A DNA stretch of 64,000 nt. Origin: Cryptomeria japonica (lineage: Eukaryota; Streptophyta; Pinopsida; Cupressales; Cupressaceae). The DNA is taken from assembly GCF_030272615.1 (NCBI RefSeq), contig NC_081410.1, positions 284,457,957-284,521,956 of the forward strand. Reading direction: 5' to 3'. Shown in pieces: positions 10,950 to 22,684 of this stretch. The notes below the pieces were generated by a model, which saw only the letters and a list, made by a program, of their open reading frames with translations, was not told the DNA's origin and did not search any database. How positions within the stretch are numbered: position 1 is the stretch's first letter; the number at the start of each line of letters is the position of its first letter. The position numbers and the translations under genes were made by a program.

Positions 10950-13064
10950 TGAAATTACTGGTAGTATGTCATTGAGTGCTAGAGCTGACACACGATGAGG
11001 TTAGACATATAGATGCTTGTGGTTTACGCCATCTATTGTATATGCCTGAGATTATGCATAATAGAGGACTATTGATAGTGTTAGCTGAGAGATGGCACCA
11101 TGAGCATAACACTTTCCACTTGCCCACTGGTGAGATTAGTGTGATGCTCGAGGATGTGTATAGAATTCTGCGCATCCCAATGACTGGCGAGTTAGTGCAG
11201 TATGATTTTCAGGATCATGTTGGGACAAATGCTTTCAGAGCCATGTTTGCTAATGATAGCATTGCTAGAGGAGAGATCCGATGGGAGGATATGGTGATGA
11301 ATTACAAGGCTCTCCCTGTGATTCTTGTTGGTTTGATTGGAGGATTTATTTGTCCTGATAGGCGATCATGAGGTTTTGTTGTTGGATGGGGTGAGATTCT
11401 CTTGAGTATGATGCAGCATCATACTCAATATGCTTGGGGTGTTTTCATTCTTGTACATTTATATCATGATCTTCATCAGGTGGTGTGTGATGAGAGTGCT
11501 AGTTTGTCTACAAGATGCACTTTATTGCAGATATGGTGGTGGGAGCACATTGCTATTACTCGGCCTATCCATCATAGAGTTTGTGGAGGGAGACAACCAT
11601 ATGTGTATTTTTATGTAGGTATCCTTACTCAACATAAGCTGGGTAAGATGGAGTATTGGCGTTGGGTGATTGATTCATTGGATATCATTACTTGGAGACC
11701 ATATGTTGATTGTGAGCCATGGATGGATGATGCACAGACATTATCATTTATCATGCAGAGTAGATATCTCATTGGTTAGACTCCTTACATTATTGAGCAA
11801 CAGTTGATTAGTCGCATTCTTAGATAGTTTGGTATCATCTAGCCTATGCCTACTGGTGTGATGATATATGCTCTATAGTATAGAGATAGGCAAGATTGGG
11901 GACCTTCCTTATCATTTGAGATTTCTTGAATAGAGTTTCTTGCTACTCTGAGAGTGGCTTATGATACGAGATTGCAAATTCTTGATCCGGAGGTTATTGT
12001 AGATTATGCTCAGTACATACTAGCTCATCCATTTCCTCATATTACTGATCCAACAGATACTCCTCCCAGCTTAGGAGATGAGGATGATGATTCAGATGAT
12101 CCAGGTGTGAGGAGACATAGATGGAGATGAGAGCTCAGAGCTGCTCAAGAGGTTGGGGGAGGTGGAGATGAGGGTGGGGATGGAGGTGGTGGTGGTAGGA
12201 GACTTGGACGGAGGGGAGGTCGATTGAGAGTCCATGGAGGACCATTTGGACCAGTTGTCAGGATTAGGAGACCACGTCCTATGGGTGGGAGGGATGTTGG
12301 ATAGATTAGGAGGGAGCATGGTAGGGTAGGTATGAGATCACCGAGAGGGTTTCCATTGACAAGAAGAGGCAGGGTGACTGGACTAGATGGAGGTTGCAGG
12401 AGAGGCATTGATTTTGGTCTGATTCAGCCAGACCCTAGACTTATTGCAGCTCATGGTGGAGATGATGAGGATCCCGAGGATCATGTTCCCCTTATTAGAT
12501 GATGGGTTGCGAGAGCTACTCAGATAGAGATTCCAGTAATTAGACAGAGTGGTGGTGAGGAGGGGATTGGGGTTCATGCACCACAACAGGATTTGCCAGA
12601 GTAGGATGCACGAGAGCATGATATGCCATAGCAGGATGCACCAGAGCATGATGTGCCAGAGCAGGAGACTATTGATAGTCTTAGAGCATAGATTGATCAG
12701 CTTCGAGCATAGGTGCAGACTCTTATGCATGAGAGGGATAGAGCTATTAGGAGACAACAGGATACTTAGGGCCTTCTTGATCACATTCAGTAGGTTGGAT
12801 CAGGTACTCTCTCAGCTGACACTGTTAGAGCATTAGTTTGGGTTAGGAAGGAGAATTCCCACTGGTGATGATGATATGAGGAGGTAGTTGTAGAGAGCTA
12901 GAGAGTAGGTAGTTATCATACCATCATGTTGATAGATACTAGTAGTGGTGGGGTCATGGGACCTCCTCAGAGGAGTGGTGATCATGGAAGACATGCATCT
13001 AGAGGATCTTCTCGCCTACAGCCACAAAGATGGACAGAGTCAGGTGGTAGTGGTACAGGATAGT
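10950..13064 (+). pseudogene. Antisense ORF of Tat1: plant mobile domain (PMD) protein
   Basis: The frame runs opposite to gag-pol. Its first 380 or so codons match the PMD family: ERWHHEHNTFHLPTGEISVM, LEDVYRILRIPMTGELVQYD, WEDMVMNYKALPVILVGLIG, LLQIWWWEHIAITRPIHH. A Gly/Arg-rich segment follows (12140-12380), then a repeated PEHD/PEQD segment and a leucine heptad coil (12660-12770). The proper ATG is not clear; translation may start near 10968. At least ten stops interrupt it, mostly TAG where CAG is expected (12602, 12629, 12689, 12710) or TGA where CGA is expected (11368). PMD proteins occur in plant transposons and in host silencing factors; its role in Tat elements is not known to me. 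Confidence 0.85.
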
Positions 13065-14810
13065 CATGACTTGATTTGGAGGCACTTGTATTGTTTATCT
13101 GATATCATTGTATACTTGGAGTTTTTATTGTTTTATGATGATCTATATGCAAACATGGATTCTATATGATGATGATCTTTATTATGGATGTTACTCTATT
13201 TGATGATGATGCTTTATATGATGATGCAATGATAAATGCTTTTGTTGATTTTTTATTTTGATGATCTTGGATGCAAATGAAAATGATCACTAACTTAAAT
13301 GATATGTAAATGATGCAAATGCAATGATCTATATGGAAATGTAAATGAATGATTGCTTTAATGCTTATGATGATGTAAATGAAAATGATCTATATGAAAT
13401 GTTTTTGATTTTATATGTAATGTTTATAATGATTATGAATCTAAGTGCAAAGATGCAATTAAATGATCGTTAATAGAATGATAATGCAAATAATAATGAT
13501 GATACACTACATGATGAATGAAATGCACTTAATTGAATGCAAGCTAATGCAATAATAAAATGCATCTAAATGAAATGTATGATGATTAAAATGTTTCTTA
13601 AAAAATGAATGCACATATAATGATTAAATGCAAATTGTATTTGTTTGTCCAAGCATACTCAATCTTTATTTATGACCGTTGATCTGTTAATGAAATGATA
13701 TGCTTATAATGCAACTGACCATGAATTCTTATAATGCAGATGAATAATGAGTTAATGAAATGATCTAACTAAAAATGATATTGCCATTCTTCATATGTTA
13801 TCTTGTAACAGTGTTTGATTTCATTATTGAGCTTTAAAATATTGTAATAAAATACAAGCAACTTGACATAATGATTCAAGATGACTTGATTATTTCTTAC
13901 TTTTGATATAGCAAGTTAATACAAGCAACTTGATATAATGGATCAAGTTGACCTGAGCATTGCTTTGCAGAACAGACAAGGATTATCCCCTTTCATGCAT
14001 GACTTGGAACATCCTCCTTGATCTTTTCCCGATTATAACCCGAGACAAGTTTATACCATAGTAAGAGATAAACCACATACAACAATCAAAGAAAAATAAT
14101 CATGTCCCATCATAGCTTCTCAAGTCATGGACATCCTTGAGTTGCACAAAGTACATGATTAGCAATAAAATCAAGATATAAACACCAAATCTTGTATGTC
14201 ATTCACATATTCTTATGGTCATTAACTGATATAATCATCTTGATGAATGATCTTTGATAATCCTTTATAGCTTGCTGGTTGATTCTTCATTTCCTGAGTT
14301 CATGATTCAGTTGTTGATGAAATACCTTGATTTTTGTTGCTTTGTTGCTCATTATCTATTTCAAAATCCTAGGTGTTTTTGTTTTTTCTAAGTTTTTCAA
14401 ATGTTTTTGGATTTTCAAAGATTCAAAAGATCACCTTAGCAAAAGGAATTAAGATTTTGCCCCCAATGGAAACAAAAATTTATTATGGATGTATGAATTG
14501 ATCAAGAGCTAAAACATGGTGGGATACAAATGTAGATTGATTGATTCTGATAAAATCTAAGACAGTGACTACGACAAGTATGTCAAAGATCGATAACTGT
14601 TGGTAAGTTGCATATTTCTTGCTAAATGGTTTAGAGCAAATGGATGGGAAAAATGGAATGAATAAGTTAGGATATGATGGAAGCGATAGATGGATATGAT
14701 GAAGTAGATAGGTGTGCAAAGTGATCTCATAGATCAAGGAACTTACTTCTTAGATAGTGCCTATTTACCAAGTTTTCACTATCTAAATTTATTGCATTTT
14801 TTTCATATTT
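13065..14810. other. Noncoding spacer between PMD frame and integrase
   Basis: This AT-rich stretch is dense in GATGATG and ATGCAAATGATG repeats to about 13700. It then holds ordinary AT-rich sequence with two degenerate copies of a 45-bp segment containing GCAACTTGA-ATAATG-TCAAG (13857-13890 and 13925-13955). It lies where the two opposing Tat1 transcripts would end. I see no gene. Confidence 0.65.
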
Positions 14811-14935
14811 TGATTTTTTTTTTTAAGACTTTATATGTTTTTTATTGGTTTTTTTAGGACTTTATATGCTTTTTGTTGATTTTTCCAGGACGTTATATGT
14901 TTTTTGTTGATTTTTTTTAGGACTTTATATCTCAA
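14811..14935. repeat. Short tandem repeat, about 36-bp unit
   Basis: Four imperfect copies of AGGACTTTATATG followed by TTTTTTGTTGATTTTTT. The last copy runs into the integrase stop codon. Repeats just 3' of integrase are a known hypervariable feature of Tat elements. Confidence 0.75.
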
Positions 14936-16020
14936 GCATAGAATTTCTTGAGATGCATAGAATTGATAGGTTCATCAAACCAATCACCTACTATGACAAA
15001 AGGTCCTAGCCTATTTGGTTCAAATTTTCCCTTCTTTTCTGGATCTTGCTGATTTCTTGGATTCTCCCTTAGAACTATATCTCCAATCTGAAAAATGTGT
15101 GGCTTGACTTTGTGGTTATAGCTTCTTTCCATTCTTTGTTGATACACTTTCAAATGATCTATTGCATTTTGGTGACGTTCCTGAATCAGTTCTAGTTCCT
15201 GGAGTCGAGAGACTCATTATTCTTCTTCTGGTATAAGACCTTGCAAGGATACTCATAGAGAAGATATCTCTACTTCTATAGGTAATATGGCTTTTGATCC
15301 ATAGACCAAAAAATATGGAGTTTCCCCTATTGGAGTGCGAATGCTAGTTCGGTATGCCCAGAGAGAAGGATTTAGCTAAATGTGTCAGTCTTTTCCAGCT
15401 TCATTGACTGTTTTCTTCAAGATTTTCAAGATAGTTTTGTTTGATGCCTCAACTTGACCATTTTCTTGTGGATAATATGGAGTAGAAAACCTATGTTGGA
15501 TATGAAATTGTTCACATAGCTACTTCACATCTTGATTTTTGAATGGTCTTCCATTATCAGTGATAATTGTCATAGGAACTCCATAGCGATAGATTATATA
15601 ATTCAAAATAAATGATGATATTTGTTTTCTTGTCATTGTTGTTAAAGGCACTGCTTCAATCCATTTAGTAAAATATTCAGTAGCTATTAGAATAAACTTA
15701 TGTCCATTAGAAGATGAGGGATATATCTTTCCTACCAAATCAAGGCCCCATTGCAAAAATGGCCATGATCATCTCATAGGATATAACTCTTGTGCTCGCG
15801 CATGAATGAGATTCCCATGGACATGACATTGTTTGCATTTTCTAGCATATGTGAATGAATCTCTCTCCATAGTAGGCCAAAAGTAACCCATACAAAGAAT
15901 TTTCTTAGCCAATGTTAAACCACTTGAGTGTGTGCCACAAATACCTACATGAACTTTGTCAAGAACTTTTTTAGATTCTTCTTGTTCAAGACATCTTAAT
16001 AAAGTACCATCTAGACCATG
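14932..16020 (-). pseudogene. Tat1 integrase
   Basis: The minus strand encodes the zinc finger (HVGICGTHSSG...CKQCHVHGNLIHA, HHCC intact). The catalytic core has WGLDLVG, IITDNGRPF and [12 protein letters not shown], so the D, D and E residues are all visible. The C-terminal part includes YNHKVKPHIFQIGDIVLREN and KGKFEPNRLGPFVI. It ends at the TGA read at 14932. Stops (for example near 15770, 15518 and 15390) break the frame. Several replace glutamine or arginine codons, as expected from C-to-T decay. Integrase inserts the cDNA into chromosomal DNA with a 5-bp stagger, which fits the 5-bp TSD. Confidence 0.92.
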
Positions 16021-16059
16021 CCTATAGAAGATATCAGAAATTATAGTATAGTGAGAGGA

Positions 16060-16725
16060 CTAGAAAATAAAATTCCTTCTCTGATTGTGAGATAAGTCAA
16101 GAGGAAGGATATTTTCTTTTAAATACTGATAAGTTTGACCATATGAGGATTGACTAGTTCCTGATATATGGAAAATTCGGTAGGTATGCTGGGATTGAAT
16201 GGTAGGGGTTAAGATATATTCCATGAAAAATTTGTAACATTGTTGATTCTCCATATTTTGCAAGAGATATGCTATTGTAGCCATTGCATCTGCTACTTTA
16301 TTCTTATTTCTTGGAATCTGGGTGAATGATATTTCTTTAAAGTGTCCTTTAAACTCCTCCACCAGTTGTTTGTATGGTATAAGCTTATCATCCTTTGTTT
16401 GATATTCATCATTTACTTGGTTGATGATAAGTTGTGAGTCACCATAGACATGTAGTTCTTTGACATTCCATTCAATAGCCATTTTAAGCCCAATAGCCAA
16501 TGCTTCATACTTTGTAGTATTATTAGTGCATGCAAACCGCAGTCTATATGATTTGGGAATTGTGTGTCCTTGAGGTGTGATAAAAAAGATGCCTGCACCA
16601 GATCCATATTGTGTATAAGAACCATCAAAGTACAATTCCCAAAAGTTTGTACTTACTGTCAAGATATTTGCATCAGGAAATTTGATGTGAAAAGGCATGC
16701 CATTTTGTAAAGGCACATCAGCCAA
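16060..16725 (-). pseudogene. Tat1 second RNase H (aRH)
   Basis: A 221-codon frame. YFDGSYTQYGSGAGI carries the first Asp, TKYEALAIGLKMA the Glu, VYGDSQLIINQVND the second Asp and NKVADAMATIA the last Asp, so the D-E-D-D set is complete. This extra RNase H, resembling plant or archaeal RNase H rather than the retroelement form, sits between the first RNase H and integrase and is diagnostic of the Tat lineage. It likely does the RNA-removal work, since the first RNase H looks degenerate. Confidence 0.92.
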
Positions 16726-16758
16726 TTGATTAGCGATAACTTGTCCCTTGACAGCTTT

Positions 16759-18240
16759 CTAGTCAACATACTCTATATCAAATTCACTCAGTATCATAAC
16801 CCATTTGGCTAGTCTCCCTATCAATGTTGACTTGCTCAACAAATATTTGAGAGGATCTATCTTTTCTATTAGTTTTACATAATGAATCAACATATAATGT
16901 TGTAGCTTCTGAGTTGCAAATACAACTACTAGACATGTCTTTTCTATTGAGGAATAATTTAATTCATAGCCAACAAGTGTTCGACTGATATAATAAACTA
17001 CTATTTCTTTTCCTTCATCATCATGTTGAGCTAGGAGAGCTCTTAATGATACATTTGTTGCTAAGATATAGAGCAACAATGGTTTCCCTTTGGTTGGTGA
17101 TATCAGTACTGGAGGACTCATAAGATATTCTTTTATTTGCAAAAAAGATCTTCACATTTTGGATCCCATTTGAATGGAACATTTTTATGTAGAAGATGGG
17201 TAAATGGAAGACATCTATCTGCTAACTAAGAAAAAAATCTCCTGATTGATTGCAATCTTCCTTGTAAAGATCACAATTGACTTATATTCCTAGGTGACTC
17301 CATCTCCATGATAGCTTTGACTTTTTCAGGATCTACTTCAATTCCATGAGCTGATATAATGTAGCCAAGGAGTTTTCCAGAGGTTACCCCAAATGCACAT
17401 TTCTTTGGATTTAATCTCAATTGATATCTTTCCAACCTATCAAAAATCTTTCTTAAAATGTTCAAATGTTCTTGTCTTGTATGAGATTTTGCAAGTATGT
17501 CATCAACATAATCTTCCATAAATGTATGCATCATATCATGGAAAATTGTTGTCATAGCCCTTTGATAAGTTGCTCCTACATTCTTAAGCCCAAATGGCAT
17601 AACATTCCAGCAATATGTTCCCCATGCACAGGTGAAAACTATCTTTTCTTGATCTTTAGGTGAAATTATTATTTGATTATATCCTGAGAAGCCATCCATT
17701 AATAAAAACATCTCATGCCCTGCTGATAAGTCCACTATGATATCAATGTTTGGTAGTGGGAAATCATCTTTTGGACATGCTTTATTCAGATCCCTAAAAT
17801 CTATAAAGACCCTTATGCTTTTATCTAGTTTTGATATTGGTACAATACTTGAAACCCATTCTGGATGTACAATAGGTCTTATAAAACCCACTTCTAATAG
17901 TTTCTTCAGCTCAGTTTTTATAAGAAGAGCAATGTGCGGATGCATCTTTCTTAGCTTCTGCTTAACTGGTTTTGCTTTTAAATCCACATTAAGATGATGC
18001 ATGATAAGATCTGGATTAAGTCCTGGCATATCTGCATAGGACCAAGCAAAATTTATTTGTCTTTTCTTAAAGAATCCCATGTATTCATTCCTCTCTTTTT
18101 CTGATAATGAGGCAGCATAATGAAGTATTTTAGGATCCTTTGATGTACCAATGTTTGCTGCTTTTGTTGGTTCTATCAGGATAGCAGATCTCTCCTGAAA
18201 ATGTGTAGGAAGAATGTCAAACTTTCCATCTTCTGGCACC
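16759..18240 (-). pseudogene. Tat1 reverse transcriptase and first RNase H
   Basis: RT (18239-17271) shows VFIDFRDLNKACPKDDFPLP, MDGFSGYNQIIISPKDQEK, MPFGLKNVGATYQRAM and EDYVDDILAKS, the intact YVDD box. A stop near 17271 separates it from the connection and first RNase H (17142-16759). There YILATNVSLRALLAQHDDEG has asparagine where the catalytic Asp of Gypsy RNase H is expected. VVYYISRTLVGYELNYSSIE and KLQHYMLIHYVKL are further family motifs. RT copies the element RNA into cDNA inside the particle. Confidence 0.93.
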
Positions 18241-19200
18241 TCAAAGAGGTTTTCACCATCAGATACATTATTTGTTTTCTCTTTTGATTGATCTAGTGTT
18301 GCCTTGAAATGGTTTTCAACAATAGGTCTCTTTCCTTGTTTTCTTTTTCTTTTGCGACTGGAAAGTTTGGCATTCTACCAATTATGAGAAACATCACTTG
18401 ATTCTGCAATGGAAGATATCTTAGGTGGGATGGGTTCAATAGCATTAAGGTACATGGCTAAGTCATGATCATTGGAAAAGACATTTAGTTCAGGATTGTC
18501 TAAATTATCGCAATCAATTAGCTCAGGATGAAGAAGGGGGTAAATCATAATCACTGTCATCATTAGGTGTTTCAATGTTCATGATGTAATGATCATAACT
18601 TGGCATAGAATAGGTACTGTCATAGATTAATTATTTTTGAGAGTTGTCTTTCTCAAGCATCTCCGAATTAGTTCTAACAAAATCAATATTAGCATTTTGT
18701 AGTTCACACTCAAGTGGTTCTTCAACTAACGTTTGTCCCTTAAATGAATGGATTATATCAACACACACATCTTTAATACTACAAATTCCTTCTTGATTGA
18801 CCTTATTTGCATTTTGGAGTTGACATACTTGTGTACATGATAAAGAGGATTCATTTGCTAGATTTTGTCTCCTTTCAAACTCAACTTCTTCTGGACTAAT
18901 AGTCAATCCAACTTGACTATCTCTTAATTCTTCTATGGTTCTACCATATCTGGATACATCTTGTTCCTCTTTCAATGAAAATCTTGTATTTTCAGATGCT
19001 TGATCTATCCTTGTTTGTAATTCTTGTGGCATTAATTCTTTGTCTTTGTCATTCCCTTTCCTTTTTGCATATGCCTCTATTCTCTGAATTCTGAATTTTT
19101 CTTGTGTTCTTTCTAACTCCATCTTTTGTGTTGCAATAGACAAGTCTTCTTTTGTGATAGCTTCTTGGTCTTCATTGTGTTCCTTACTTGATGTAGTAGA
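18241..19200 (-). pseudogene. Tat1 polyprotein linker before RT
   Basis: The minus strand continues the polyprotein. A charged, glutamine- and glutamate-rich stretch (19143-18631, with KMELERTQEKFRIQRIEAYA) is probably a coiled coil. A shorter acidic segment follows to 18375, then a KRKRKQGKRP basic run near 18340. No catalytic motif is visible. It was contiguous with 25527-26018 before Copia-2 arrived. Stops fall near 18630 and 18375. Confidence 0.7.
19196..19200. repeat. Target-site duplication GTAGA of Copia-2 (left)
   Basis: GTAGA abuts the TGTTGG start of the left LTR and recurs at 25522-25526 after the right LTR. Confidence 0.9.
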
Positions 19201-20263
19201 TGTTGGTATTTTGGTATGGTTTTTTCATTGATGGCAACACCTACTAAAACACTAGTACTCTGGAGATCCAACAACATTCACTGACAAGCAAGTAACTATT
19301 GTACAGTTACTGGTATATGGTTCATCGGCAGGATATAATGATCACCGACACTTGGAATGATATGGAAGACACCTAGTAATGTCGAAGACATCATGTGGAC
19401 ACTTTGTTTTGATGAATTAATCATTGGTATATTCATACTTGCATATTTGCTTTTACTGGCAAATAGGTCCAGGGTTATCTAGGGTTTCACCAGCAAGTTT
19501 ATGTTTTCCAGATCAGCATGGCACGCTATGAAGATGATTTATTATTGTTGTAAATGCATTAAGCCGACATGTTTAATTGGTTATTACATCAGATATTATA
19601 TTGATTGTAAAATGTTTTTATTGTAATATCTTGTAGAGCCGACGTACTAAAATTGGTCCTAGGTTATGGTATAAATGTAAGATCTTATTTGTAAGATCAA
19701 ATGAGGAATGCGAAAAAGAATTGTGTGAAGGTATATGCGAGATTAAGCAGAGGTATACACGAAGACATCATTTGAAGGTGAAGCTAGGTTTTTGTGAAAG
19801 CATATCAGCATTACACCGGTACTGAATCTAGCATATGAAGATGATATTTTGTGCAGTACATTCTTATTGGATTTAACCATCCAACTGTATTCAGTGTGAC
19901 TCCCATTTTGTGATTGAGTAGTTAGCTCTAGGTTGTTGGCCTTTCTGCATGTGCAGACCCCATTTATGTACACTTACTATCTGCAATAGTATCATCTAAT
20001 TGTGGGTAAGGTTTCCCACCATGGTTTTTCCCCTTACAAGGTTTCCACATACAAATACTGGTGTTATGTGTTGTGGATGACTTTGTATTTATGTTTCATG
20101 CATTAATCTTTATCGGTATATCAATTTACTGTTAACACTATCTACCGGCATACTTAACTGGTTTACTAGTATTAAGCGTTAAGTTGGTTAAGTGGTTTTT
20201 GGTTTGAATTTATTAGACAACTGATTCACCCCCCCCCCTCTCAGTTGTCTCTGGGACCTAACA
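19201..20263 (+). repeat. Copia-2 5' LTR
   Basis: Starts TGTTGGTATTTTGG and ends GGACCTAACA. It contains a TATA box TATAAAT at 19670-19676, the Copia core GTTTCCCACCATGGTTTTTC near 20010-20030, and a run of ten C in TTCACC...CTCTCAG near 20226. Confidence 0.95.
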
Positions 20264-20265
20264 AT

Positions 20266-20277
20266 TGGTATCAAAGC
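20266..20277 (+). promoter_or_regulatory. Copia-2 primer-binding site
   Basis: TGGTATCAAAGC three bases after the LTR. It is complementary to initiator Met tRNA apart from one position (usual form TGGTATCAGAGC). Confidence 0.88.
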
Positions 20278-20311
20278 TTAGTCCTCTTTTTGCAGAAGTT
20301 TAACAACTTGA

Positions 20312-21211
20312 GGAGATCCAATCACTAATTATTTCAGGAAGGACAATCCTAAACTTGATGGAACCAACTATGGAATATGGAAGATCAGAATGGAGACACA
20401 TCTTAATTGCATTGGTAAAGACATCTAGGAAGTTACAAAGAATGGTTATATTGTTGCTGTAGCTAGTCAGACTGCTCCAACTACCTTAGCTAAAGATGAG
20501 GAGAATGATTGCAAAGCAAGAGAAGCACTTTTAAGTGCATTATCAGATCAACAAATCATGGGATTATCAGATAGGTCTACTACTAAAGCTATTTGGGATC
20601 ATTTGGAAACACTGAATGAAGGAGATTGTATAGTCAAGATTGCAAAACTTGAAAGCTTCCAAGTCAGGTATGAACATCTGAAAATGGAAGAAGATGAAAG
20701 GATTTCTACCTTTATGGAAAGAGTAAATGAAATTGTTTTGGGGATTAATTGTTGTGGAGGAACCTTGAGTGAGGATGAAATTGTTTCAAAAATCTTAAGA
20801 GGATTTCCACCGACATATAAAATGAAGGTTACTGCTATAAATGAGTTGAGAACAATGCCTAATACATCAGTAACTAGGGATACATTGATTGGAAAACTTT
20901 TAGCTTTTGAAATTGAGGAATTTGGCCATGTTGCTACTATAAAGATAGATTTGGCCTTCAAAGAATCAACATCATCTACTCCATCATTTGACAAATCAGA
21001 TTGGAAAGCCTTTTATGCAAGAGAACTTGAAGAAACTAGGAAGGAGAATGAAGAGCTTGAAAAACTTGAAGCACTATTTGCAAGGAAAATGCTAAAAGGT
21101 CAAGTTGGAAGTAAGTATGAAGGTAAAGCACCCTTTAAATGTTTTAATTGCAACAAGATTGGTCATATGGCTTCGATATGCCCTGATAGACATGCTAGAC
21201 TAAGAGAATAA
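20312..21211 (+). pseudogene. Copia-2 gag
   Basis: The frame shows KLDGTNYGIWKIRMETHLNC, the N-terminal gag signature, then KAIWDHLETLNEGD, KLESFQVRYEHLKMEEDERI and a zinc knuckle CFNCNKIGHMASIC that is fully intact. No ATG precedes the first motif in this frame, because a TGA lies just upstream, so the start codon is lost. TAG occurs near 20428. TAA at 21209 separates it from protease, though the frame continues beyond. Confidence 0.92.
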
Positions 21212-22684
21212 GCTAGAAAAACATACAAGCCTAATCCTGAATATCAGAGATACAGATTTAAGAAGAACAAAGACAAATCTTGTTACATTGCTGATGAAGG
21301 TGTGACTAATGATTCTGATGAGGATCCAAAAGACAATGGATGGGTTTTTGTTGCTATAATAGAAGATCAACTGGCACCTACTGCTCAACTGGTAGAACAA
21401 TCCCTAGAAGCTAAAGTTGAAGTAAAGGATGAGTGGATCATTAACTCAGGATGCTCACATCATATGACAGGAGACAAAGGTAAATTATTGAATTTTCAAG
21501 AATACAATGGAGGTTTAGTAAGATTTGGAGATGACAAAGCCTGCTCAATCAAAGGTAAGGGTACAATATCTCTTGATGGTAAGCATAACATTGACAATGT
21601 CTACTATGTTGAAGGATTAAAACATAATCTTTTAAGTGTTGATCAATTGGTTGAGAAAGGATTTCAGATACAATTTAAGAATGGAAAATGCAAAATCATG
21701 AATAGAACTGGTTTGGAAATTGCAATTGGTAATCAGACTAGAGGTAATATCTTTCATTTGAATAATAGTGAAAAGGCATGCTTGATTACACATATAGATG
21801 AAAGTTGGTTATGGCATAAGAGACTCTGTCATGTAAACTTTGATTGCATTGTGAAGATCAGTACTTCTAAGGTAGTTAGAGATCTACCTAAAATTGTGAA
21901 ACCTCATAATACAATTTGTAAGGAATGTCAATTTGGAAAACAAGTTAGAGCTAGTTTCAAAAGTATTCTAGAAAAATCCAATAATGCTCTTGATTTGATT
22001 CACACTGATTTATGTGGTCCAGCTAGAACTAAAAGCTTACAAGGTGATAGATATTTCATGCTAATTATTGATGATTATTCTAGAATGTGTTGGGTTACTT
22101 TTCTCAGAGAAAAATCAAAAGCACTTGAAAAGTTTAAACTCTTCAAAGCAATGGTTGAAAATGAAACCAGTAAGAAAATCAAATGTTTAAGATCAGATCA
22201 AGGAGGAGAATTCACATCTAAGGACTTTAATACATTCTATGAAGTGAGTGGAATTAGAAGACAGTTATCAACACCACAACAGAATGGAGTTGTTGAAAGG
22301 AAAAATAGAACTATCTTGGATGCAGAAAGAAGCATGTTATTAGAACCAAATCTACCACATGTGTATTGGAGAGAAGTAGCCAGCACAACCATCTATAAAT
22401 TCAACAAAGTTCACATCAAAGGTGAAACCGGTAAGACCCCTCATGAACTATGGTTTGGTAATACTCCTACTCTTAAGTATTTCAGAATTTTTGGAAGTAA
22501 ATGTTATATTAGAAGAGATGAGTATATTGGCAAATTTGATCCTAGAAGTGATGAAGGAATATTTCTTGGTTATTCATCTAAGAGCAAGGCATATAAATGT
22601 TTTAACAAGAGATTGCAGAAAATTATTGAGAGTACAAATGTAAAGATTGATGAACAATTGCAGAAAATAATACTTGGACATTAG
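21212..22684 (+). pseudogene. Copia-2 protease and integrase
   Basis: The protease motif reads EWIINSGCSHHMTGDKGK, so the catalytic Asp of DSG is Asn. The integrase zinc finger (WLWHKRLCHVNF...CKECQFGK) is intact. So are the core residues: HTDLCGP, RSDQGGEF and TPQQNGVVERKNR. KCYIRRDEYIGKFDPRSDEG and FLGYSSKSKAYKCF mark the C-terminal region. After VKIDE the hinge that should lead to RT is missing and the frame shifts by a lost A near 22665. The result is an integrase-competent sequence behind a dead protease. Confidence 0.93.

Noticed and set aside
12092-12408. Proline- and serine-rich minus-strand frames
   Set aside because: They are the complement of the Gly/Arg-rich part of the PMD frame.
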